Shown piece after piece: positions 14,940-21,482 of a stretch of DNA of 21,482 bases; the first letter of the stretch is position 1, and each line of letters opens with the position of its first letter. Below the pieces are notes generated by a model. That model was not told the origin of the DNA. It worked only from the letters and a program-made list of their open reading frames with translations, and did no database searches. Where the stretch lies: positions 1 through 21,482 of the forward strand of contig DCMF01000029.1 in the NCBI GenBank assembly GCA_002321305.1. Direction: 5' to 3'. This DNA is from Verrucomicrobia bacterium UBA1629. GTDB taxonomy: Bacteria; Verrucomicrobiota; Kiritimatiellia; RFP12; UBA1067. A program made the translations under genes and the position numbers.

Positions 14940-16648
14940 TTGAGTGAGCGTTCCTTCCCCGTTTCGGTTTCCGTGAAATAGCCAATAATCATTTTTCCGA
15001 GTGCCTTGGCCAGAAGAGGGGGCACGGCATTCCCGATTTGCTGGTATTGCGACAGGTTCTTCTCCCACGACATCGTCGTTCGACGTCCATGGAAGACATA
15101 CGAATCCGGAAAAGACTGCAGCCGCGCGCCCTCTCTGGCCGTGTAGTTCCGATCGAAGAGCGGGTGCACAAAATTGCTCTGGAAGCTGGCCGGAATTGTC
15201 GGTGACGGCTTGTCTGGGTAGGGCCGCATATTGTTCTGCGAATAGACCTTTCCGCTGATTGTCGCCGCGTTCCCGCGCTTTCGCTGCCGATGTTCCTGCG
15301 GCACGTCCGCCGCCGACTCGCCATAGCGAATGACATGGAATCGCGCAACGAGACGCTGCGTGTGTCGCATCGCGACATGGTTCTCGACGGCCGACGATCC
15401 GCGCCGACACCACCGCTGGTAATCGTTTTCCGGCGGCGTCCCATATGACATCGACTCGTGTCCGCCACACGCCTCAATCTTCGGAAGGTCTGAAAGCGCC
15501 TGTCGGATCGTAATCGGACAGTCCGCCGTTGTCATCGCGGGCGTCAGCCGCTCCGGGTCAAACGGCCAGTCGTCTCTGATCCCAACGAAGAAGACCCGGT
15601 GACGCGATTGCGGAACGCCGTAGTTCGACGCATCCAGAAGCATCACCTTCACGTTATAGCCAATCCCCTTCGCTTCCGAAAGAATGACGTCCCGAACGGG
15701 CTCTCCCGCTTTCGTCACCGACGAAAGGATCCCTGGCACGTTTTCCATTATGAAAAACAGGGGCTTGAAGTCACGGACGAACCGCATGAAGTCCATGAAA
15801 AGGCTGTTGCGCGGATCTTTCGGGTCGCGTCCGCCCGAAACGGAGAACCCCTGACAGGGAGGGCCGCCGACCACGCCAAAGACGTCTCCGACAGGGAACT
15901 GCTTGCGCGGATTCGCTATTTCGCGGATGTCTCGTGTGACGACATTGACATTCGTCCTGTTGCTGGCATAGGTTTCCGCAGCCCAGGCATCCTTTTCCAC
16001 GGCAAGGACAGGTCGAAGCCCCGCCATTTCAAAGCCAAGGCTCATTCCGCCGCACCCAGAAAAGAGGTCGATGATTGGATATCCGTCGGTGAAGCCAAAT
16101 TTCGGCAGTGACCCCGCGTGCGCGGCCACACGGTCAAGCGCCGCGAAGAAATCCCCCTGCACGGGATTGAACGCACACGCCGACTTCCACTTCCTGAAAT
16201 AAGGCTTCAGCTTCTCGAAGACGTTCGGGATGGACTTGCCGCCGCAGGACGGAAGCGGCCGCGAATAGAAGTCCGCGTCGATCTTGCCCGTCCAGCGCGT
16301 CGAGCAGACGAAGACGTCCGCCTTGGGGTCGGACAGCACTTTTGCCGCGCTCGTCTTCTCGCCGAGCGCAAAGAGCGCATAGCGAGTACCGTGCGGAACA
16401 CGCGTGACCGAATAGCCGTTCGCCTTGAGTCCATCCCTGTCCACGACTTTCGAGAAGTTCGCCGCGTAGGCCAGCGGCGCGGCGTCTTCCGCATACAGCA
16501 CGACGGCGGTAAACTTCCCGAAAGCCGCCGCCGCGTCGCCCGTCTCGGCAATCGGCAGGTTGTACAGCCTCTTCCGCCGGATCCAGTCGGCGTTCTCCGC
16601 CCGATACGTCCCGACCAGGACGCATGCTCCTGATTCTGCCTTGCTCAT
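14936..16648 (-). CDS. DNA (cytosine-5) methyltransferase with an N-terminal extension
   Basis: 570 residues from ATG 16648 (an in-frame TTG at 16660 is possible). It protects host DNA from the partner nuclease by methylating C5 of cytosine. Ordered motifs: I DLFSGCGGMSLGFEMAG (about 194-210), IV GGPPCQGFSVSG with catalytic Cys about 265, VI ENVPG (about 302), VIII QSRHRVFFVGIR, then a target-recognition region of ~110 residues, IX EGARLQSFPD and X QQIGNAVPP. About 190 residues precede motif I, while most C5 enzymes begin within ~10-80 residues of it. The extension (VLVGTYRAENADWIRRKRLY, YALFALGEK, VFVCSTRWTGKIDADFYSRP) looks like a separate alpha/beta domain that I cannot name. It begins 22 bases after the RND pump stop, without a strong ribosome site. 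Confidence 0.93.
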   Translation of the reverse strand: MSKAESGACVLVGTYRAENADWIRRKRLYNLPIAETGDAAAAFGKFTAVVLYAEDAAPLAYAANFSKVVDRDGLKANGYSVTRVPHGTRYALFALGEKTSAAKVLSDPKADVFVCSTRWTGKIDADFYSRPLPSCGGKSIPNVFEKLKPYFRKWKSACAFNPVQGDFFAALDRVAAHAGSLPKFGFTDGYPIIDLFSGCGGMSLGFEMAGLRPVLAVEKDAWAAETYASNRTNVNVVTRDIREIANPRKQFPVGDVFGVVGGPPCQGFSVSGGRDPKDPRNSLFMDFMRFVRDFKPLFFIMENVPGILSSVTKAGEPVRDVILSEAKGIGYNVKVMLLDASNYGVPQSRHRVFFVGIRDDWPFDPERLTPAMTTADCPITIRQALSDLPKIEACGGHESMSYGTPPENDYQRWCRRGSSAVENHVAMRHTQRLVARFHVIRYGESAADVPQEHRQRKRGNAATISGKVYSQNNMRPYPDKPSPTIPASFQSNFVHPLFDRNYTAREGARLQSFPDSYVFHGRRTTMSWEKNLSQYQQIGNAVPPLLAKALGKMIIGYFTETETGKERSLK

Positions 16649-16670
16649 CTCACAATTCAAGGGAACAAGT

Positions 16671-19600
16671 TCAGCCCTTCATGTCCTTCAGCTCGCGCTT
16701 GCGCGCGGCTTTCGCGCCGACGTAGGCGAAGAAGCGCTTCGCGTTCTCGCGCCACGTCTGGAAGAGCGCGTAGAGCCCCGGCACGAGCAGGATGCCGAAG
16801 ACGACCGAGAAGAGCATGCCCCAGAACTCCGTCGTGCCGAGGTGGTTGCGGCTCGCCGCGCCCGCGCCCGTCGCGACCATCATCGGCAGCGTGCCAAGCA
16901 GCGTCGTCAGCGCCGTCATCAGGAGCGCGCGCAGGCGCTCGCCCGCCGCCATGCCGGCCGCGTCCACGATCGAGCAGTGCTCGATCTCGCGCTTGTCCTT
17001 CGCGAACTCGACGATCAGGATCGCGTTCTTCGACGCGAGGCCGATGAGCAGGACGAGGCCGAGCTGCGCGTAGATCGAGAGCGCATACGGCTGGCCCGTC
17101 GCCCAGATGCCCCACCACTTGAGGCCCGTGAGCGCGCCGAAGACCGCGACGAAGATCGACAGCATCACCGGCAGCGGAATCGTCCACGACTCGTACTGCG
17201 CGACGAGGAACAGGTAGCCGAAGAGGATCGCGAGCGCCAGCAGCGGCGCGGCCGAGCCGGAATTGCGCTCCTCCTGGAACGTGATGCCCGACCACTCGTA
17301 GCCGTAGTCGTCCGGCAGCGCGTCCTTCAGGAGGTCCTTGATCTGCGCCATGATCTCGCCGGACGCGACGCCGGGCTTCGGCATCACCGTGATCGCGGAC
17401 GAGAGGAACATGTTGTAGCGCGAGACCGTGCGCGGGCCGAGCTCGCGCGTGATCGTGCCGAGCGAGCCGACGGGCACCATCGCCCCCGCGTCCGAGCGGA
17501 CGAAGAGCCGCGCAACCGCCTCCGGCGTGGCGCGTCCCGACCAGTCGGACTTGACGGTCACGCGGTTCACCTGCGTGCCGAGGTTGACGTCGTTCACGTA
17601 GCGCGAGCCGAGGTAGTTCTGCAGCGTCGCGTAGACCGTCGCGACCGGAACCTGGAACATCTCCGCCTTGTCGCGGTCGAGGTTGAACCGGAGATGCGGC
17701 GTGTCGGCCGTGTAGCCCGTGAACGCGACCATCACGCCCGGCAGGCGGTTGAGGCGGCCGAGGACGTCCTTCGTCACCGCGTCGAGGCGCATCGGGTCGG
17801 TGTCGCCCTTCGACTGGAGGCGCAGGTCGATGCCCGAGTTCGAGCCGAGGCCGGGGATCGCCGGCGGCACGAAGCACTTGACGGCCGGCTCCGGGATCTG
17901 CGAGAGGACGGACTGCACCTTGCCGAGCAGCGCCGAGACCTGCTGGTCGGGGCGCGTGCGCTCCTCCCACGACTTGAGGTCGATGATCATCATGATCATG
18001 TTCTCGCCGCGTCCGCCGATCATCGAGATGCCCGTGATGGAGAGGACGCTCGTCACCTCCGGCACCTGCTCGCGCAGAAGCTTCGTCGCGCGGTCGGCGA
18101 CGTCCGTCGAGCGCTGGCGCGTCGAGCCTTCCGGCAGCTCCAGCGAGGCGAAGATGACGCGCTGGTCCTCGTCCGGGATGAACGACGTCTGCGTCGTCAT
18201 GAAGGCGTTCACCGTGAGGAGGATCGTCAGCACGAGCAGCAGCAGCGCAAGGAAGATGCGGCTCGCGAGCCACTTCGCGCAGCGGACGAAGAAGCCCTTG
18301 AAGCGGTTGAGCCCCCAGTTGAACCACGCCAGCGGCCCGTGCCTGAACGGACGCGCCTCGCGCAGGAGGAGCGACGTCAGCGCCGGCGCGAGCGTCAGCG
18401 CGCACACCGTCGAGAAGCAGACCGCCGCCGAGAGCGTGACCGAGAACTGCTGGTAGATGCGGCCCGTGATGCCGCTCATGAAGCCGATCGGCACGAAGAT
18501 GCCGAGGAGGACGAGCGTCGTCGCGATGACGGCCGAGGTCACGTCCTTCATCGCCTGGATCGTCGCCTCCTTGCAGTTGAGGCCGCGCGTCTCGATGAGG
18601 AACTGCACACGCTCGACGACGACGATGCAGTCGTCGACGACGACGCCGATCGCGAGCACGAGGCCGAAGAGCGTCAGCGTGTTGATCGAGTAGCCCATCA
18701 CCGCCATGAAGATGAACGTCGAGCAGAGCGAGACCGGGATCGTCAGGCACGGGATCAGCGTCGCGCGCCAGTCCTGCAGGAACAGGTAGCAGACGAAGAC
18801 GACGAGCAGGAACGTGATGACGAGCGTCTCGACGATCTCCTTGATCGTGCGCCGCACGTAGTCCGTCGCGTCATACGGCACGAGCCACTCGAGGTCGTCC
18901 GGGAAGTCCTTCGACAGGCGCTCGAACGCCGCCATGACCTCGTTCATCGCCTCGATCGCGTTCGCGCCCGGCTTCTGGTTGAGGCCGATGGAGATCGAGT
19001 TCTCGCCGTTGAAGAGGCCGGCGAACATGTAGTTCTCCTCGCCGATCTCCGTGCGCGCGACGTCCTTGAGCTTGACGACGCCGCCGTTCGCGTCGCGGCG
19101 GACGACGATCTCGTCGAATTCCGCCGCCGTCATGAGGCGGCCCTTGGCGAGCAGCGTGTACGTGTAGGCGCCGTGCGGCCCGGTCGGCGACGCGCCGATG
19201 TTGCCGAGCGACGCCTGGACGTTCTGCTTCGTGACCGCGGCGATGACCTCCTCGGAGTTCATGCCCTGCGCGGCCATGCGCTGCGGGTCGAGCCAGACGC
19301 GCATCGCGAGCTTCGGCCCGTAGATCGTCGCCTCGCCCACGCCCGCGACGCGCAGCAGCACCGGCTTGATGTTCGCGTAGGCGTAGTCGGAGATCTCCAG
19401 GCGCGACATCGTGCCCTTCGGCGAGCGGAGCGTGAAGAAGCCGAGGAAGTCCGTCGAGCGCGCGCGGACCGTCCCGCCGAGCTCCTTGGCCTCCGCCGGC
19501 AGCTTCGCCTCGGCCTGCGAGATGCGGTTCTGCACCTTCACGAGGTCCATGTCGCGGTCGGACTCGACCTCGAAGGACACGCTCAGCTGGTACTGGCCGT

Positions 19601-19895
19601 CGTCCGTGCAGTCCGCCGACATGTAGATCATGTCGTCCACGCCGTTGATCTCGTCCTCCAGCGGCGTCGCGATCGTGTTCAGCACCTCGCGGGCGTTCGC
19701 GCCGGGGTAGTTGTAGGTGACGGTGATCTCCGGCGGGGTGAGCTGGGGATACTGCGCGACCGGGAGCTTCGTGATCGCCATCACGCCCGCCATCGTGAGG
19801 ACGAGGGAGATGACCATCGCGAAGCGCGGCCGCTCGACGAAGACCCGCGAGAAGGTCTTGATCTTGTCAATGCTCGCTCTGATGCCAAGTTTCAT
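16671..19895 (-). CDS. RND multidrug efflux pump, inner membrane subunit (AcrB/MexB, HAE-1 family)
   Basis: 1074 residues, full length for the family. It is a proton-driven trimeric antiporter that collects drugs or other hydrophobic compounds from the periplasm and passes them through the fusion protein to the outer membrane factor. The N-terminal part has FVERPRFAMVISLVLTMAGV and VAQYPQLTPPEITVTYNYPG, the porter-domain start. GLVLAIGVVVDDCIVVVERV holds the paired Asp proton relay (about residue 405). Membrane helices 2-6 and 8-12 flank two large periplasmic loops, and the C-terminal GLASKNAILIVEFAKD block is present. ATG 19895 follows AT-rich repeat sequence and lacks a clear Shine-Dalgarno sequence. 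A 1125-residue antisense frame is a shadow. Substrates cannot be predicted. Confidence 0.96.
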   Translation of the reverse strand: MKLGIRASIDKIKTFSRVFVERPRFAMVISLVLTMAGVMAITKLPVAQYPQLTPPEITVTYNYPGANAREVLNTIATPLEDEINGVDDMIYMSADCTDDGQYQLSVSFEVESDRDMDLVKVQNRISQAEAKLPAEAKELGGTVRARSTDFLGFFTLRSPKGTMSRLEISDYAYANIKPVLLRVAGVGEATIYGPKLAMRVWLDPQRMAAQGMNSEEVIAAVTKQNVQASLGNIGASPTGPHGAYTYTLLAKGRLMTAAEFDEIVVRRDANGGVVKLKDVARTEIGEENYMFAGLFNGENSISIGLNQKPGANAIEAMNEVMAAFERLSKDFPDDLEWLVPYDATDYVRRTIKEIVETLVITFLLVVFVCYLFLQDWRATLIPCLTIPVSLCSTFIFMAVMGYSINTLTLFGLVLAIGVVVDDCIVVVERVQFLIETRGLNCKEATIQAMKDVTSAVIATTLVLLGIFVPIGFMSGITGRIYQQFSVTLSAAVCFSTVCALTLAPALTSLLLREARPFRHGPLAWFNWGLNRFKGFFVRCAKWLASRIFLALLLLVLTILLTVNAFMTTQTSFIPDEDQRVIFASLELPEGSTRQRSTDVADRATKLLREQVPEVTSVLSITGISMIGGRGENMIMMIIDLKSWEERTRPDQQVSALLGKVQSVLSQIPEPAVKCFVPPAIPGLGSNSGIDLRLQSKGDTDPMRLDAVTKDVLGRLNRLPGVMVAFTGYTADTPHLRFNLDRDKAEMFQVPVATVYATLQNYLGSRYVNDVNLGTQVNRVTVKSDWSGRATPEAVARLFVRSDAGAMVPVGSLGTITRELGPRTVSRYNMFLSSAITVMPKPGVASGEIMAQIKDLLKDALPDDYGYEWSGITFQEERNSGSAAPLLALAILFGYLFLVAQYESWTIPLPVMLSIFVAVFGALTGLKWWGIWATGQPYALSIYAQLGLVLLIGLASKNAILIVEFAKDKREIEHCSIVDAAGMAAGERLRALLMTALTTLLGTLPMMVATGAGAASRNHLGTTEFWGMLFSVVFGILLVPGLYALFQTWRENAKRFFAYVGAKAARKRELKDMKG

Positions 19896-19913
19896 AAGTA
19901 TTCAAGACTGATG

Positions 19914-20091
19914 TTTAATTATCGAATGGGCAAATAATCGAATGGTCGAATGGTCGAATAATCGAATGGTCGAATGGGCAAATTATCGAATGGTCGAATG
20001 GTCGAATGGGCAAATTATCGAATTGGCGGATGATTAATCATTCTGTCTTTCACCATTCGACCATTCGATTATTCGACCATTCGATTATTTC
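19914..20091. repeat. Octamer arrays in both orientations between fusion-protein and pump genes
   Basis: From 19922 to about 20033 there are fourteen consecutive 8-base units (TCGAATGG, TCGAATAA, GCAAATAA, GCAAATTA, TCGAATTG), partly ordered as a higher repeat of two or three TCGAATGG then GCAAATTA. From 20052 to 20091 five units occur in the opposite orientation (ACCATTCG, ATTATTCG), reaching exactly to the stop codon of the fusion protein. About 26 bases of 20057-20083 are complementary to about 19953-19978, so the intergenic RNA could fold into a long hairpin between the two coding regions. No gene is present here. Confidence 0.9.
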
Positions 20092-21372
20092 CTACAGTTG
20101 CACGCCCTTCCAGCCGGGGGTGTTCTCCTCGTTCGGCGTCGCCTCGACGAAGGTGACCTTCGTGCCGTTCTTGAGCTTGCGCGTCCCCGAGGAGACGACC
20201 TTCTCGCCGACCTTCAGGCCCTTGACGACCGGCACGAAGCCGTCGTGCATCGGGCGCGTCTCGACCGGCACGGCCTCCACGACGTCGCCCTCCCGCAGCA
20301 CGTAGACGCCGAGGTTGCCGCCCGGCAGGTCGATGATCGCCGACTGCGGCACGGTCGGGTACGACGGCGGGTTCTTGAGGTCGGCGAGCACCGTCAGGTA
20401 CGTGCCCGGCACGAGCAGGCGGTCGGGGTTCGCGAAGCGGAGGCGCAGGATGATCGAGGCCGTCGTCTTCGACATCTCGTTGTCGTCGAAGTCCCACGCG
20501 CCCTCCCGGTCGTATTCGGTGCCGTCCGGCAGCAGGAGGCGCAGGCGGTTCTCGTCCTGCTTGCCGTCCTTCACCGCCTTGCGCCACGCGAGGAACGCGC
20601 GGTCGGTCATCGGGAAGCTCACGCGGACCGGGTCGATCTGAACGATGTGCGCGAGCGCGCCCTTCGACGGCGCCACGTAGTCGCCGACGTGGGCGGACGT
20701 CTTGCCGATCTGGCCGGAGATCGGCGCGTAGATCTTCGCCTTCTTGCAGTTGTACTCGGCGACGACGAGGTTCGCCTTCGCCTGCAACACCGCCGCGTCG
20801 GCCTTCTCCGCCGCCGCCTCGGCGTTGTCGCGCTCGAGCTGGGTGATGCCGCGCTCGTCCGCCTTCTCCATGCGCTCGTAGTAGCGGCGCGCCCGGCGGG
20901 CCTCGGCCTCCGCCGCGTTGAGGTCGGCCTTCGCCTGCCCGACGACGGCCTCGTACTTCTCGTCGTCCATCACGTAGAGGAGCTGGCCCTCGCGCACGAC
21001 GTCGCCCTCCTTGAACTTGATCTCCTTGATGTAGCCGTCAACCTGCGGCAGAAGATCGACCTCGGCCACCGCCTCGGCGTGGGCGATGTACTGCTCGGGC
21101 AGGTTGTAGGGCATCTCCTTCACTTCCGTGACGGACACCGTCTGCGCCTGGCCGCGCATCGCCGCCATCTGCGCGGCCCCCTGCGCCGCCGCCTTCTTCG
21201 CCGCCGCAGCCGCGTAGATGCCGCAGCCGATCCAGCCGCCGGCCGCGCAGACCGCCGCCAGCACCAGCGCACCGATCGCGCTGCCGACCTTCGAGTTCTT
21301 TTCGCTCATTTTCGAGTCCTTTTCTCCCGTTTTCGAGTCATGTTCGCTCATTTTCGAGTCATGTTCGCTCAT
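20092..21372 (-). CDS. RND efflux membrane fusion protein (AcrA/MexA, HlyD type)
   Basis: 426 residues from ATG 21372, which has AAGAAGGA upstream. It is the periplasmic adaptor that links the pump to the outer membrane channel. Residues 1-28 are four copies of a seven-residue unit (MSEHDSK, MSEHDSK, TGEKDSK, MSEKNSK). A single membrane anchor follows (VGSAIGALVLAAVCAAGGWI). There is no lipobox, unlike AcrA. Then come the barrel-sandwich lipoyl half (VDGYIKEIKFKEGDVVREGQ), the coiled-coil hairpin (about 120-180, Ala/Glu/Lys-rich), the second lipoyl half (KIYAPISGQIGKTSAHVGDY), the beta-barrel (VRVSFPMTDRAFLAWRKAV) and the membrane-proximal domain. ATG 21309 also has a good AAGGA and would give a protein without most repeats. 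The pump gene follows after the octamer arrays. Confidence 0.95.
   Translation of the reverse strand: MSEHDSKMSEHDSKTGEKDSKMSEKNSKVGSAIGALVLAAVCAAGGWIGCGIYAAAAAKKAAAQGAAQMAAMRGQAQTVSVTEVKEMPYNLPEQYIAHAEAVAEVDLLPQVDGYIKEIKFKEGDVVREGQLLYVMDDEKYEAVVGQAKADLNAAEAEARRARRYYERMEKADERGITQLERDNAEAAAEKADAAVLQAKANLVVAEYNCKKAKIYAPISGQIGKTSAHVGDYVAPSKGALAHIVQIDPVRVSFPMTDRAFLAWRKAVKDGKQDENRLRLLLPDGTEYDREGAWDFDDNEMSKTTASIILRLRFANPDRLLVPGTYLTVLADLKNPPSYPTVPQSAIIDLPGGNLGVYVLREGDVVEAVPVETRPMHDGFVPVVKGLKVGEKVVSSGTRKLKNGTKVTFVEATPNEENTPGWKGVQL
21289..21372 (-). repeat. Four 21-base tandem repeats at the fusion-protein start
   Basis: Units at 21352-21372, 21331-21351, 21310-21330 and 21289-21309. The first two are identical over 21 bases; the third and fourth diverge. 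Three of the four begin with ATG, and the fourth ATG has AAGGA 7 bases upstream within the third unit. Length change in steps of one unit would keep the frame. Confidence 0.85.
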
Positions 21373-21440
21373 TTTTGCTTTTCCTTCTTGTCTTGCTTGA
21401 CTATTTTCAGATTCCAAATTTCGGATTTAAAATTTCAACT

Positions 21441-21482
21441 TCGCCCATTCGATTATTCGCCCATTCGATTATTCGACCATTC
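21441..21482. repeat. Octamer array upstream of the fusion-protein gene (continues past window)
   Basis: Units CCCATTCG, ATTATTCG, CCCATTCG, ATTATTCG and a partial ACCATTC run to the window edge, in the same orientation as 20052-20091. Between it and the start codon (21373-21440) the DNA is AT-rich with imperfect AAATTT palindromes; any promoter there is unclear. Confidence 0.85.

Noticed and set aside
16560..19937. 1125-residue plus-strand open frame opposite the pump gene
   Set aside because: Composition is dominated by Arg, Asp, His, Glu and Ala in the way antisense frames of GC-rich genes are. The minus-strand frame is an unmistakable RND pump.
13320..20091. CRISPR array
   Set aside because: The repeat unit is 8 bases with no spacers between units, and no cas gene is present.

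Overview
The window is GC-rich bacterial DNA with tightly packed, mostly minus-strand genes. No rRNA or taxonomic marker is present. Non-flagellar type III secretion, a DUF4954 protein, DUF1080 and GH2/GH30 polysaccharide enzymes, and short octamer repeats together suggest the PVC group, perhaps a gut Kiritimatiellota, Lentisphaerota or Verrucomicrobiota lineage. That placement is inference.

Layout. (1) 1-2100, plus strand: the 3' part of a GH2 glycosidase, then a secreted GH30-like glycosidase that has lost its middle and changed frame. (2) 2121-4249, minus: the ribosome-assembly GTPase Der, with a secreted DUF1080 protein coupled to it by a TAATG junction. (3) 4278-7183, minus: a DUF4954 protein coupled by a GTGA overlap to a lone OppC-type ABC permease. 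(4) 7210-11748, minus: what looks like one operon, with three tandem paralogous helical proteins (possible type III secretion filament or translocator proteins), SctT, an unknown 120-residue protein, a Nif3-family protein and phosphatidylserine decarboxylase. (5) 11826-21372, minus: a complete tripartite RND efflux system in the order membrane fusion protein, pump, outer membrane factor. A type II restriction-modification pair (C5 cytosine methyltransferase and Bpu10I-like endonuclease) and a broken-gene region lie between the pump and its outer membrane factor.

Regulation visible in the sequence: three minus-strand extended -10 boxes reading TGGTATAAT lie just ahead of der, the DUF4954 gene and the secretion operon. 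The first two are so close to the start codon that the mRNAs would be leaderless or nearly so. A good -35/-10 pair stands ahead of the outer membrane factor, so it probably has its own transcription now that it is separated from the pump gene.

Repeats: arrays of an 8-bp unit (TCGAATGG, TCGAATAA and variants) occur only in the efflux region: ahead of the fusion-protein gene, between it and the pump gene (in both orientations, able to form a long hairpin), and inside the signal-peptide coding region of the outer membrane factor.
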